Source of the DNA: Synechococcus sp. PROS-7-1
Lineage (GTDB): Bacteria; Cyanobacteriota; Cyanobacteriia; PCC-6307; Cyanobiaceae
Direction of reading: 5' to 3'
Assembly (NCBI RefSeq): GCF_014279795.1
Contig: NZ_CP047945.1
Coordinates: 2,500,572 to 2,564,571, forward strand
DNA: 64,000 nucleotides
The position numbers and the translations under genes were made by a program. Every line of letters begins with the position of its first letter. Within the stretch, counting starts at the first letter, position 1. Below, piece by piece: positions 8,549 to 16,564 of the stretch. The notes under the pieces are model-generated. The model made no database searches. It was not told where the DNA came from and was given only the letters and a program-made list of their open reading frames with translations.

Positions 8549-9676
8549 TCAGATCACATCCATCACCCGCTCGGCACGGTTCACCATGCAGGTGAGCAGT
8601 GCCATGCGCAGAAACACCGCCCCACGCGCCTGGCTGAAATACCAGTTGTGCGGCGTGTCATCCAAACAGGTGCTCAGCTCGGGGCCCCGGGCCAGGGGGT
8701 GCAGGACGATCGCCTCAGGCTTGAACGGCAGATCCCGGGTGAGACAAAATCCACCGCCATGCACCTCATAGCTGTCGCCAACCCAGGCGATCGCGTTGAT
8801 ATAAACAACATCCAGCTCGGGAATCTCAGCCGACAGATCTGAACTGCAGCGGATGGTCACACCGCTCGCTTCCAGCTCTTCCAGTTGACCCGGATCAAAC
8901 AGGGGCGATTCTGACTCAACCCCGGCCGCATGAATCACCACCACCTCCTCAAGGATCTGGGGAAATTTGCTGAGGATCCGCAGCAATGAACGCACAGTGC
9001 GCATCCGTGACGGCAAACCGATCACCCCGATGCGGATCCGATCCTCGGGCGACACCTCTGATAAAGCCAGGCTGGGACGCCACTTGAAAATCGTGTAGAG
9101 ATCCGCCATCGCCTGCGTCGGATGCTCATCAATGCCATTGCCGGCATTGATGATCGGAATCCGGAGAGTCGCAGTCATGGCATAAACAGCATCCGGATTG
9201 CTGTCGCGCAGCACCACACAGTCGCCGTAGTTGTTGAACATGTGCGCCACATCCTCCAGCGACTCCCCCTTGGCGATTCCGGTGGTGCTGCGGTCGGTGA
9301 TGTTGATCGAATCACCGCCAAGGCGATGCCAGGCGCTATCGAAAGAGAGGCGTGTGCGCGTGCTGGGCTCGTAGAACGCGTTGATCAGGATCTTGCCGGT
9401 GAGCGGCGTGTTGTGACGGCAGTAACGGTCAGGGTTGCTCTCAAATTTCGCGGCCAATCGAAACAGCTGAAGCAGAGTTTCGGGTCGGAAGGCCTGCATC
9501 GACACAACATGCTGGTCGATCAGATCCAACAAGGGCTCGCCATCTTCAGCGATGGCAGCCAGAAGCTCCTGAGGCTGGTCATGACCGAACACATCGGGAC
9601 CCATCGGCCGAAAGCGGAGAGGCGCCGATACCTCCTCAATCACTGCTGTGCCGGGATCTGCCATAAGCAAGTGCAT
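8549..9676 (-). CDS. aspartate carbamoyltransferase-like protein with altered amino-acid site
   Basis: About 375 residues, longer than PyrB (about 310) by an N-terminal extension. Carbamoyl-phosphate site intact: YEPSTRTRLSFDSA, a Lys in the 80s-loop region (GIAKGES), LRDSNPD and the HPTQ motif in DEHPTQAMADL. The C-terminal DDTPHNWYFSQARGAVFLRM is ATCase-like. The aspartate side-chain site differs: where E. coli PyrB has TRVQ (Arg229, Gln231) this protein has NAIA, and HPLPR is HPLAR. I infer a carbamoyltransferase using another amino acceptor. Start uncertain: TTG 9736, ATG 9676 and ATG 9664 are in frame. Confidence 0.82.
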   Translation of the reverse strand: MHLLMADPGTAVIEEVSAPLRFRPMGPDVFGHDQPQELLAAIAEDGEPLLDLIDQHVVSMQAFRPETLLQLFRLAAKFESNPDRYCRHNTPLTGKILINAFYEPSTRTRLSFDSAWHRLGGDSINITDRSTTGIAKGESLEDVAHMFNNYGDCVVLRDSNPDAVYAMTATLRIPIINAGNGIDEHPTQAMADLYTIFKWRPSLALSEVSPEDRIRIGVIGLPSRMRTVRSLLRILSKFPQILEEVVVIHAAGVESESPLFDPGQLEELEASGVTIRCSSDLSAEIPELDVVYINAIAWVGDSYEVHGGGFCLTRDLPFKPEAIVLHPLARGPELSTCLDDTPHNWYFSQARGAVFLRMALLTCMVNRAERVMDVI

Positions 9677-9839
9677 CAACACCCGACGAGAAAATCGCGT
9701 GCTTGTGCTGTGAATCACATCTTCTCTCGATAACAAGAGTTGAGTGCGGACGTCTAGCTCGAAAGACGTTCTTTAGAAAAAGGGTTAAAAAATAGTTTGC
9801 GTTAATACAAAACACCTCAAATATGTTCGAAACGAACAC

Positions 9840-9986
9840 TTACCAGACACGTCCGCCTCTCCACTCAATCAACCAAATCAATAACAGCGCGAGCACAGAA
9901 CAGACGAGCGCCACCTGACTTCCCACCAGGACCAGAGAGAACCAGTGTTGGTCCACCAGAACCGTGATCAGCAACGCGTTGGCCAT
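9840..9986 (-). CDS. small single-span membrane protein after the symporter
   Basis: 48 residues from the ATG at 9986 to TAA. A GTG at 9995 is in frame and overlaps the symporter stop as GTGA, which would add three residues and couple translation. After MANALLITVLVDQHWF comes a strongly hydrophobic segment (SLVLVGSQVALVCSVLALLL, then IWLIEW) ending in the basic tail RGGRVW, consistent with one transmembrane helix. No family recognised. Sodium:solute symporters often travel with tiny membrane partners, so an accessory subunit is plausible. Confidence 0.6.
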   Translation of the reverse strand: MANALLITVLVDQHWFSLVLVGSQVALVCSVLALLLIWLIEWRGGRVW

Positions 9987-9991
9987 GGCGT

Positions 9992-11422
9992 TCACCCCTC
10001 CTCTTGCAAACGATTGAAATCAAACTGTTCTGGCTGCCAGCGACTGCCCACTGCCATCACGACGGCCGAAACGGCTGCGGAGAACACCGCCGCGCAATAG
10101 GGAGCAATCAGAACGTAGGCCGTCAGACCCACAGCAGTGCCGGCCAGCATGGCGACAATCGCAGCCCAACGATTGGCGGAGGACCAATAGAGACCGCAAG
10201 CCACAGGCCAGACCGTGGAAGCCACCAACGCACCGGTGAAGAACAACACCGTCGCCAGCGAGTCCAGCCGCGGCCAAGACAGGGCCAAGGTGACCACAGC
10301 CAGGCCAACCACCATCTGCCGTGCCGCCTGCTTGAGCTGAGCATCGCTCGCCTGGGGACGCAGCAGACGGAAATAAACGTCTTCAGCCAGCAGATCCGCG
10401 GTGGAGGCCAACAGGGAGTCCAAGGTGGACGTCAGTGAGGCAAAGACCACCACAAACACCAGTGCAGCCCCACCCGCGCCGAGGAGATCCGCTGCCATCA
10501 CCGGGAACACCATGTTCACCTGCTCTAGCGGCAGCTCGCGCGCCAACGCCACCAAACCGATCGATCCCGTCACCAGCGGGACACTCATCCAGGCCAATCC
10601 CCCCAAAACAAAAGAGGTCATCACCACACTGCGCCGGCTGGCGAACACGCGTGACCACCAGATGTTGTTGTGAAAGACCTCACCCATCGAGAACAGGGCT
10701 GAATTCCAGGCGATCAACAGACCGGCGGGGAGTAAGAGATCAAGACGGTCGGGATGCTCAGCGATTAAGAGGGCATGCACCTCCGGCATCGGGAACTGAC
10801 GAAACGCCAGCACCGCCACCACCGCCAGCAGCACCATGATCAGGAGCGATTGGATGAAATCGGTTCCAATCACCGCCCGCATGCCGCCGAACAGCGTGTA
10901 AACCGTTGCGACACCGATCACCACCACCATGCCCACGTGATAATCAAAACCGGAGAGCGCCTGAAGCAACAGGCCGGCCCCCATGGCCTGGGTCATCAGA
11001 AAACCCAGCGTGTAAATGGCGGTGATCACCATGAACACCCACCAGGCCAAACGTCCGTATCGCAGCCGAATGAAATCACCACTGGTGCGGCCATTCGGCA
11101 TCAGCTGCTTGATGCGTGAAGCCAGCGGCGCGAACAGGATCAACCCCAGACCGGCCAGGGCATAACTGAACATGCCCCAAAGACCGGTTCTGTAGCCGAA
11201 TTCCGGGGCCAACAGTGTGGTGTTGCCCGTCACCCAAGACGCCATCAAGGTGGCTGTGCTCAAGGCCAACCCGATGTTGCGGCCCGCCAGCATGTAGTCG
11301 TCGGCATCTCCATTACCGCGGCGGCCCCAGGTCATCCCCAGGGCGATCCACAGCACGGAAAACAACACAACCAGGGCCCAGGCGATGCCAGGCGCCAGAA
11401 ATGGTGTGGCTTCAGCGGGCAT
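9992..11422 (-). CDS. sodium:solute symporter family transporter
   Basis: About 476 residues with some 13 hydrophobic segments, an SSS-family (SLC5-type) Na+-coupled importer. Family hallmarks: DYMLAGRNIGLALSTATLMASW after helix 1, GNTTLLAPEFGYRTG, the GGMRAVIGTDFIQS loop, and FASLTSTLDSLLASTADLLAEDVY in the second half. The last is typical of the group containing urea/proline/pantothenate permeases. Substrate is unknown; location next to urease, carbamoylase and ATCase-like genes points to a nitrogen-rich solute such as urea, a ureide or an amino acid. ATG 11422 chosen; GTG 11440 is also in frame. It overlaps small membrane proteins at both ends. Confidence 0.88.
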   Translation of the reverse strand: MPAEATPFLAPGIAWALVVLFSVLWIALGMTWGRRGNGDADDYMLAGRNIGLALSTATLMASWVTGNTTLLAPEFGYRTGLWGMFSYALAGLGLILFAPLASRIKQLMPNGRTSGDFIRLRYGRLAWWVFMVITAIYTLGFLMTQAMGAGLLLQALSGFDYHVGMVVVIGVATVYTLFGGMRAVIGTDFIQSLLIMVLLAVVAVLAFRQFPMPEVHALLIAEHPDRLDLLLPAGLLIAWNSALFSMGEVFHNNIWWSRVFASRRSVVMTSFVLGGLAWMSVPLVTGSIGLVALARELPLEQVNMVFPVMAADLLGAGGAALVFVVVFASLTSTLDSLLASTADLLAEDVYFRLLRPQASDAQLKQAARQMVVGLAVVTLALSWPRLDSLATVLFFTGALVASTVWPVACGLYWSSANRWAAIVAMLAGTAVGLTAYVLIAPYCAAVFSAAVSAVVMAVGSRWQPEQFDFNRLQEEG

Positions 11423-11537
11423 CGGCCGACCCCCGATCACGCCAGTGCAGATGACCCTGAATGATCATCGCCACCGTGGCCAGAGTCACCACAGCACCGA
11501 GGGCAAAGATCAGTCCAGCCCAGAGATTGTCATCCAA
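11412..11537 (-). CDS. small single-span membrane protein before the symporter
   Basis: 41 residues starting at TTG 11537, preceded by a strong GGGGAGGA ribosome-binding sequence. The protein reads MDDNLWAGLIFALGAVV, then TLATVAMIIQGHLHWRDRG, a single hydrophobic span with a short acidic N-terminus and a charged tail. Its stop overlaps the symporter ATG region by about 11 bases, so the two are translationally coupled. No family recognised. It is the first gene of the minus-strand cluster and is divergent from the ATP-grasp gene. Confidence 0.6.
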   Translation of the reverse strand: MDDNLWAGLIFALGAVVTLATVAMIIQGHLHWRDRGSADAR

Positions 11538-11737
11538 AGCGAATCCTCCCCTTCAGCAGATCTCAGACAAGCAAATCGCGGAGTTCGCATGCTTTCACCG
11601 ACTAACAACAAAGTCGCCAGGGCTACCTGAATCACTGGCTGCCAGTGGCTTGATGCCTCCAATCTCGAAATGTGTAGCAATCACAACCCGCAGGGACCTG
11701 CTGGAGTTTTTGGATGCATCTGTTAATGACTCAGGCG

Positions 11738-13210
11738 ATGTTCACCGAGTACCGACCAACCCAGGGGTACGACGAATATTTCTGCCGTAAACAGTACGCT
11801 CCCCGTGCCGATCTAGAGCCACTGCTGTCCTCCCTCGGCGCCATGGGGTTAGCGGAACTGAATCGCAGTCATGCATCAGCGAGCAACCTGTTGCGGCGCC
11901 TTGGAGCCACCTTCCGACTCAACGGATCAGGGCTTCATGGCGGAGAACGCATCCTTCCCTTTGATCCACTGCCAAGACTCATTCACCGTCAGGAATGGTC
12001 CGTTCTGGAGCGCGGATTGGTGCAACGCCTGGAGGCCATTGATCAGTTTCTGGCGGACGTTTATGGACCCCAACGGATCCTCAATGATGGTGTGATTCCC
12101 CGCGAGGACATGGAGAGCTCCCAGGGCTGGCGGCCCCAGATGCAGGACATCGCCGTGCCGCTGAACCGCTGGTGCCACATCTCCGGTCTGGATCTGATCC
12201 GCGATGGCGACGGCACCTGGAGAGTCTTGGAGGACAACCTGCGCTGCCCCTCCGGCGTGGCCTATTTCCTTGAGAACCGCCGGGTGATGAAGCGCTTGTT
12301 CCCGAGCCTGTTTGCGGGCCGGACAGTGCAGCCGATCGACGATTACCCCTCCCATCTTTTGCGCACGCTGCAGGATCTGGCCCCTTGGAGTGATGCTCCA
12401 CGGGTGGTGCTGCTGACCCCCGGCGTGTTCAACAGCGCCTATTTCGAGCACAGCTATCTGGCCCAGCAAATGGGCATTGCCCTGGTGGAAGGCCGCGATC
12501 TGATCTGTGAGGACGGACGCGTCTGGATGCGCAGCACTGCCGGCAGGGAACCTGTGGATGTGATCTACCGGCGCATCGATGACGATTTCCTCGATCCGAA
12601 CGTCTTCCGGCGTGATTCGATGCTCGGTGTCCCCGGGCTCATCGATGCCATGCGCTCCGGTCGAGTAGCCATCGCCAATGCCCCTGGGAGCGGGGTCGCC
12701 GACGACAAGCTGATCTATGCCTACGTGCCGGCAATGATCCGTTATTACCTCAACGAAGAACCGATCATTGACAACGTCCCCACCTATCTCTGTTCAAGGG
12801 ACGACGACCTCCGTTTTGTGCTCGAGCATCTCAACGAACTGGTGGTGAAGTCTGTTGCCGAAGCAGGCGGCTATGGAATGTTGATCGGGCCCCATGCCAG
12901 CACTGAGGAGATTGAGAGCTTCGCGGCGAAGATCAAGGCACATCCGCGCAATTTCATCGCTCAGCCCACCCTGCAGCTTTCCACAGTTCCATCCCTCAGC
13001 GAAGGGGAGCTGTACCCCTGCCATGTGGATCTGCGCCCCTACGTGCTCCGGGGTAAAAGCGACTGGGTCAGCCCCGGCGGCTTGACTCGTGTAGCCCTGA
13101 AACGCGGTTCCTTGGTGGTCAACTCCTCCCAGGGGGGCGGCTGCAAGGACACCTGGGTGGTCAGCGACAACACAGTCACCGCCGAATGTGCGGAGCCGGT
13201 GCCGTGCTGA
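11738..13210 (+). CDS. circularly permuted ATP-grasp protein (COG2308, DUF404/DUF407)
   Basis: About 490 residues of the circularly permuted ATP-grasp family, predicted peptide or amide ligases. Conserved blocks: YRPTQGYDEYF at the start, LHGGERILPFDPLPRLI, VLEDNLRCPSGVAYFLENRR, YRRIDDDFLDP, ANAPGSGVADDKLIYAYVP and the nucleotide-binding VVKSVAEAGGYGMLIGP. I start at ATG 11738, where the family pattern begins (MFTEYRP); ATGs at 11714 and 11726 are possible. It overlaps the alpha-E gene by 7 bases. Known genomics (Iyer, Aravind and colleagues) ties this family to alpha-E and transglutaminase partners in a predicted peptide synthesis and turnover system whose product is unknown. Confidence 0.9.
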   Translation: MFTEYRPTQGYDEYFCRKQYAPRADLEPLLSSLGAMGLAELNRSHASASNLLRRLGATFRLNGSGLHGGERILPFDPLPRLIHRQEWSVLERGLVQRLEAIDQFLADVYGPQRILNDGVIPREDMESSQGWRPQMQDIAVPLNRWCHISGLDLIRDGDGTWRVLEDNLRCPSGVAYFLENRRVMKRLFPSLFAGRTVQPIDDYPSHLLRTLQDLAPWSDAPRVVLLTPGVFNSAYFEHSYLAQQMGIALVEGRDLICEDGRVWMRSTAGREPVDVIYRRIDDDFLDPNVFRRDSMLGVPGLIDAMRSGRVAIANAPGSGVADDKLIYAYVPAMIRYYLNEEPIIDNVPTYLCSRDDDLRFVLEHLNELVVKSVAEAGGYGMLIGPHASTEEIESFAAKIKAHPRNFIAQPTLQLSTVPSLSEGELYPCHVDLRPYVLRGKSDWVSPGGLTRVALKRGSLVVNSSQGGGCKDTWVVSDNTVTAECAEPVPC

Positions 13211-14187
13211 GCCGTGTGGCCGATTCGCTGTACTGGATCAACCGGTATATCGAGCGGGCCGAAAACATCTCCCGATTTCTGGAAGTGAGCGAAGCCATGG
13301 CTCTGGACTGCCCCCCGGGCAGCGCTGAGCCTTGGCTTCCCCTCGTGGATGCCAATGGAGACCGCCAACGCTTCGACGAAACCTATCCACTGGGAAGTCC
13401 AAACGATGTTGTTGGCTTTCTGCTGCTGGACCGCGACAACCCCAACAGCATCGTGAGCTGCATCGCCAAGGCCCGTGAAAACGCTCGCCAAATCCGCGAT
13501 GTAATCACCACAGAAATGTGGGAGCAGCTCAATGACCTCTATTGGAATGTTCAAGACGGTGAAGCGCTCTGGCAGGAACCGGATCAGGAGCAGCTACGCA
13601 GCATTCGTCGCGGTTGCCAGCTCTTCTATGGCATCACGGACGTGACCCTCAGCCGTGATCAAGCCTGGCTGTTTAGCCAGCTGGGGCGGCTGATCGAACG
13701 GGCGGACAAAACCTCCCGCATTCTCGATGTGAAGTACTTCCTGCTGTTGCCAACGCCAACGGAGGTGGGCGGGGTTCTCGATGAACTGCAGTGGATCTCA
13801 CTGCTGCGCACAGCTGGGGCTTATCAGATGTACAGACAGAGCGTTCAGCAGGCGATCACACCCGCATCGGTGGCACGATTCTTGCTGCTGGATCCAATTT
13901 TTCCCCGCTCGGTCCGCTTCTGTCTGCAGGAGATCAACACCACACTGGAGCGCATCCGGCCAGGTCCCCATGCAGGCCCCCCGGATGATCTTGAGTGCCT
14001 ACGCGGCCAGTTGTTGGCTCAGTGGAGCTATACCCGCATCGATGCAGTGATTGACCGGGGACTGCATGAGGCCGTGGATCAACTTCAGAGCGACCTCAAC
14101 AAGCTGCATGAACTCATCCACCGTCGCTACTTCACGACCACCGACTTCGGCTCCATCCCCACAGACCCGTCATGCGCGCTCAGCTGA
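13204..14187 (+). CDS. alpha-E domain protein (COG2307, DUF403)
   Basis: About 327 residues, all-helical alpha-E family. Typical opening after the GTG at 13204: LSRVADSLYWINRYIERAEN, then DRDNPNSIVSCIAKARENAR, a second helical repeat with QLGRLIERADKTSRILDVKY, and DPIFPRSVRFCLQEI. GTG 13204 is preferred to ATG 13186 because homologues start at LSRVADS. It overlaps the ATP-grasp gene by 7 bases and the transglutaminase gene by 16, so the three are one translational unit. The biochemical role is unknown; it always accompanies the permuted ATP-grasp protein. Confidence 0.9.
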   Translation: MLSRVADSLYWINRYIERAENISRFLEVSEAMALDCPPGSAEPWLPLVDANGDRQRFDETYPLGSPNDVVGFLLLDRDNPNSIVSCIAKARENARQIRDVITTEMWEQLNDLYWNVQDGEALWQEPDQEQLRSIRRGCQLFYGITDVTLSRDQAWLFSQLGRLIERADKTSRILDVKYFLLLPTPTEVGGVLDELQWISLLRTAGAYQMYRQSVQQAITPASVARFLLLDPIFPRSVRFCLQEINTTLERIRPGPHAGPPDDLECLRGQLLAQWSYTRIDAVIDRGLHEAVDQLQSDLNKLHELIHRRYFTTTDFGSIPTDPSCALS

Positions 14188-15071
14188 TCCACCGTCTCAA
14201 CTATCAATACGAGGCTCCGGTTCAACTGGGGGAACACCGCCTCTGTCTGCGGCCCAGGGCCCAGGGCCATCAACGACTGATTCAGCATTCCCTGCAGATC
14301 TCACCGGTTCCTGTTCACAGCCATGAGCTGTTGGCAGCCAGTGGTGATGCAATCGAGCGTGTGCGCTTCCAAGGGGCGACCGCTTCACTTCAGATCGAAG
14401 CCAGGAGCCTGGTGGAAACCCGGCAAGCCACTCCCCTGCTCGATTGCTTCAACGGCCTTGAGCCTCCGCTTCCCTATCCCAGAGGCCAGTTGAACCACGA
14501 CCTGTTGGGTGCCCTGGAAGGTTGGCTACCCAACGGACAGCATGATCCTTCTGCGGTGGAACTGGCTCAGGACGCCTTGATGGGAGGCAACCAACAGGCA
14601 CTGCCCTTTCTTCAGCAACTGATGGAGATGATTCAGGACCGGGTGAAGTACACCCAACGGCATGTGGGCCCGGCCTGGCCGGCGGGCCGCACCCTGCGCG
14701 AGCGGGTTGGGTCCTGCCGCGATCTGGCGATGTTGATGATGGAGTGCTGCCGCAGTGTTGGCCTTCCAGCTCGGTTTGTCAGCGGTTACCACCTGGCCGA
14801 GCCTGCCCCTGAGCGGTACGACCTGCACGCCTGGACCGAGATCTATCTGCCCGGTGCCGGCTGGCGTGGATTCGATCCCAGCGCTGGTGGAGAAATCAAC
14901 TCCCGCTACATCGTGCTGGCGAGTTCATCGAAGCCCGATCTCACCGCAGCCGTTCAGGGCACATTCCATGGCCCGATGGCCACCGCAAGCGAACTCAGTT
15001 GGACCATCGAAGCCGTTGTGGAGTCCGAGTCGTTGTCGGCACCCATCACACCCCTGATTCAGGCTGCCTGA
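14172..15071 (+). CDS. transglutaminase-like cysteine protease (COG1305)
   Basis: 299 residues: a beta-rich Bact_transglu_N domain from the start (LIHRLNYQYEAPVQLGEHRL CLRPR, residues 4-28) and a transglutaminase core from about residue 150. The triad is visible: Cys in RVGSCRDLAMLMMECCRS, His in YDLHAWTEIYLPG and Asp in GWRGFDPSAGG. Such proteins usually act as papain-like peptidases or amidases rather than cross-linkers. Third gene of the ATP-grasp/alpha-E set, likely to cleave the product of, or a precursor for, the ATP-grasp ligase. It converges with the cupin-like gene with a 13-base overlap. Confidence 0.9.
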   Translation: MRAQLIHRLNYQYEAPVQLGEHRLCLRPRAQGHQRLIQHSLQISPVPVHSHELLAASGDAIERVRFQGATASLQIEARSLVETRQATPLLDCFNGLEPPLPYPRGQLNHDLLGALEGWLPNGQHDPSAVELAQDALMGGNQQALPFLQQLMEMIQDRVKYTQRHVGPAWPAGRTLRERVGSCRDLAMLMMECCRSVGLPARFVSGYHLAEPAPERYDLHAWTEIYLPGAGWRGFDPSAGGEINSRYIVLASSSKPDLTAAVQGTFHGPMATASELSWTIEAVVESESLSAPITPLIQAA

Positions 15072-15550
15072 ACCAGGGGTTCCACCCCGTGAAAACGTGG
15101 CGGTGGAGCCTGGATCGACGTGACTGCCATCAGAGCTGGAATGCGTGCACTGTTGTACACGCGGAACTCCTGAAGCAACGACACCCCTTTCTCCCGAACC
15201 GCTTGGTTGAGGACCACGGACCCATCAGGGTCCGACACCGAACGATGGAAGGTACCGGGCGGAATGCGCAGGATGTCGCCGCCGCTCTGCAGACGCACGA
15301 TGTGAAACGGCTTCGTCCAAGCCAGATTCACCAGATAAAAAGTGCGGCCACCACTGGCCGCTAAAAGATTGTCTTCCTGATGAGGATGCAAATAGAACTG
15401 CCAGGCACCGCTGTCTGGATCATCGGGCGGACTGATCGCAGGCCCGCTGTGAATCACCAGATCACGGGCGTTGGACGTTTCCACCGTCACGTCAAAGAAA
15501 CGCACCGCTGGTGTGTCGCGGAAGCGCTCATAGGACAGCAATTCGAACAT
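15059..15550 (-). CDS. cupin-like hypothetical protein
   Basis: 163 residues from ATG 15550 (MFELLSYERFRDTPAVRF). A cupin pattern is suggested by YLHPHQEDNLLAASGGRTFY and, about 25 residues later, GGDILRIPPGTFHRSVSDPD; these give spaced histidines and the glycine/proline turn of a double-stranded beta-helix metal site. An in-frame upstream ATG at 15655 would add an Arg-rich stretch that looks non-coding. The enzyme activity, if any, is unknown. It converges with the transglutaminase gene; whether it belongs to that system is open. Confidence 0.6.
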   Translation of the reverse strand: MFELLSYERFRDTPAVRFFDVTVETSNARDLVIHSGPAISPPDDPDSGAWQFYLHPHQEDNLLAASGGRTFYLVNLAWTKPFHIVRLQSGGDILRIPPGTFHRSVSDPDGSVVLNQAVREKGVSLLQEFRVYNSARIPALMAVTSIQAPPPRFHGVEPLVQAA

Positions 15551-15775
15551 CCCTGATGTGTCCGTTAACGGCAAACAACTACGTCTGTGTTGTACTGGCC
15601 TCCGCCAAGGAAAACGGTGGCATCGGCGACGCTTCAGCCACCCAAATAGCCCCATTGGGGGGCCGTAGCCCCCGACCGACGTGGCATCGACTGCAGGAAC
15701 ATCTGGTGAACGCAGTCCATCAACTGTGTTGCCGGGAGTTCTATCCCGTCACCACAGCCTGGGTCAGGATCCGTA

Positions 15776-16564
15776 TTAAAAGGGAATGGGCATGGTGACG
15801 GCCGCCGGCTCAGGTGCACAGGCGCTGATCTGCTCCTTCACCACATCGCCAACCACCACGATGGACGGGGAGGCGAACTGTTCCTGACGCGCCCGTTCAG
15901 CGATGGTCGAGAGCACGGCCTGCAGACAACGCTGCCCGGCCACGGTTCCCTGTTGAATCACGGCCACGGGGGTCTCGGGGCTGAGCCCTCCGGCCATCAG
16001 CTCATCAGCGATGCGCGGCAGATTGTGAAGCCCCATGTAAATCACCAGGCCATCGCTCGCAGTCGCCAGGGAACGCCAGTTCACCGATGGTCGGCGCTTA
16101 TCAATCTCCTCGTGGCCTGTCACGAACGTGACCGAAGACCCTGCGCGCCGATGGGTGACGGGAATTCCCGCATAGGCCGGTGCTGCAATCCCAGCAGTCA
16201 CCCCCGGCACCACTTCTACCCGCACGCCATGTTTCACGAGATGCGCTGCTTCCTCACCACCCCGACCAAAGAGGAAAGGATCACCACCTTTGAGGCGGAC
16301 CACACAGGCGTGACGTGCCGACAGCTCCACCAGTACGGCGTTCGTGCTCGGCTGCGGGACGGAATGGTGCCCCCTGCGCTTCCCCACGAAGTGACGTTCA
16401 CAGTGCTCCGGCACAAGATCCAGAACCTCCCGCGGCACGAGCGAGTCGTACACAAGCGCATCACAGGATTGGAGCAGACGATGCGCCTTCACTGTGAGCA
16501 GCTCGGGGTCTCCCGGACCAGCACCAACGAGATAAACGATTCCAGAACTGTTAGCAGTAGTCAC
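15776..16564 (-). CDS. cobA: uroporphyrinogen-III C-methyltransferase
   Basis: About 262 residues of SUMT, which methylates uroporphyrinogen III at C2 and C7 with S-adenosylmethionine to give precorrin-2, the branch point to siroheme and cobalamin. Signature motifs: YLVGAGPGDPELLTVKA at the N-terminus, VRLKGGDPFLFGRGGEEA, VVPGVTAGIAAPAYAGIPVT and VIYMGLHNLP. The GTG at 16564 overlaps the stop of the chelatase gene as GTGA; the open frame extends to 16630 but adds unconserved residues. Its single SUMT domain, without a fused CysG part, fits a pathway with a separate chelatase, encoded just upstream. Confidence 0.93.
   Translation of the reverse strand: MTTANSSGIVYLVGAGPGDPELLTVKAHRLLQSCDALVYDSLVPREVLDLVPEHCERHFVGKRRGHHSVPQPSTNAVLVELSARHACVVRLKGGDPFLFGRGGEEAAHLVKHGVRVEVVPGVTAGIAAPAYAGIPVTHRRAGSSVTFVTGHEEIDKRRPSVNWRSLATASDGLVIYMGLHNLPRIADELMAGGLSPETPVAVIQQGTVAGQRCLQAVLSTIAERARQEQFASPSIVVVGDVVKEQISACAPEPAAVTMPIPF

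Noticed and set aside
7451-8842. Plus-strand frame of about 463 codons opposite the AsnB-like gene
   Set aside because: Residue composition (His/Gln/Arg-rich, no hydrophobic core) is typical of an antisense shadow of a high-GC3 gene.
11673-11688. TGTA-GCAATCAC-AACC between the two divergent units, similar to the sequence upstream of nirA
   Set aside because: GTA-N8-AAC is expected many times by chance in a window this size and no -10 element follows.
15658-15745. Stem-loops resembling part of a tRNA (CGGGA-loop-TCCCG) and a GGGGGC/GCCCCC hairpin downstream of cobA
   Set aside because: The presumed T-loop is 6 rather than 7 bases and no acceptor or anticodon stems fit; the hairpin has no T-run, so neither a tRNA nor a confident terminator.
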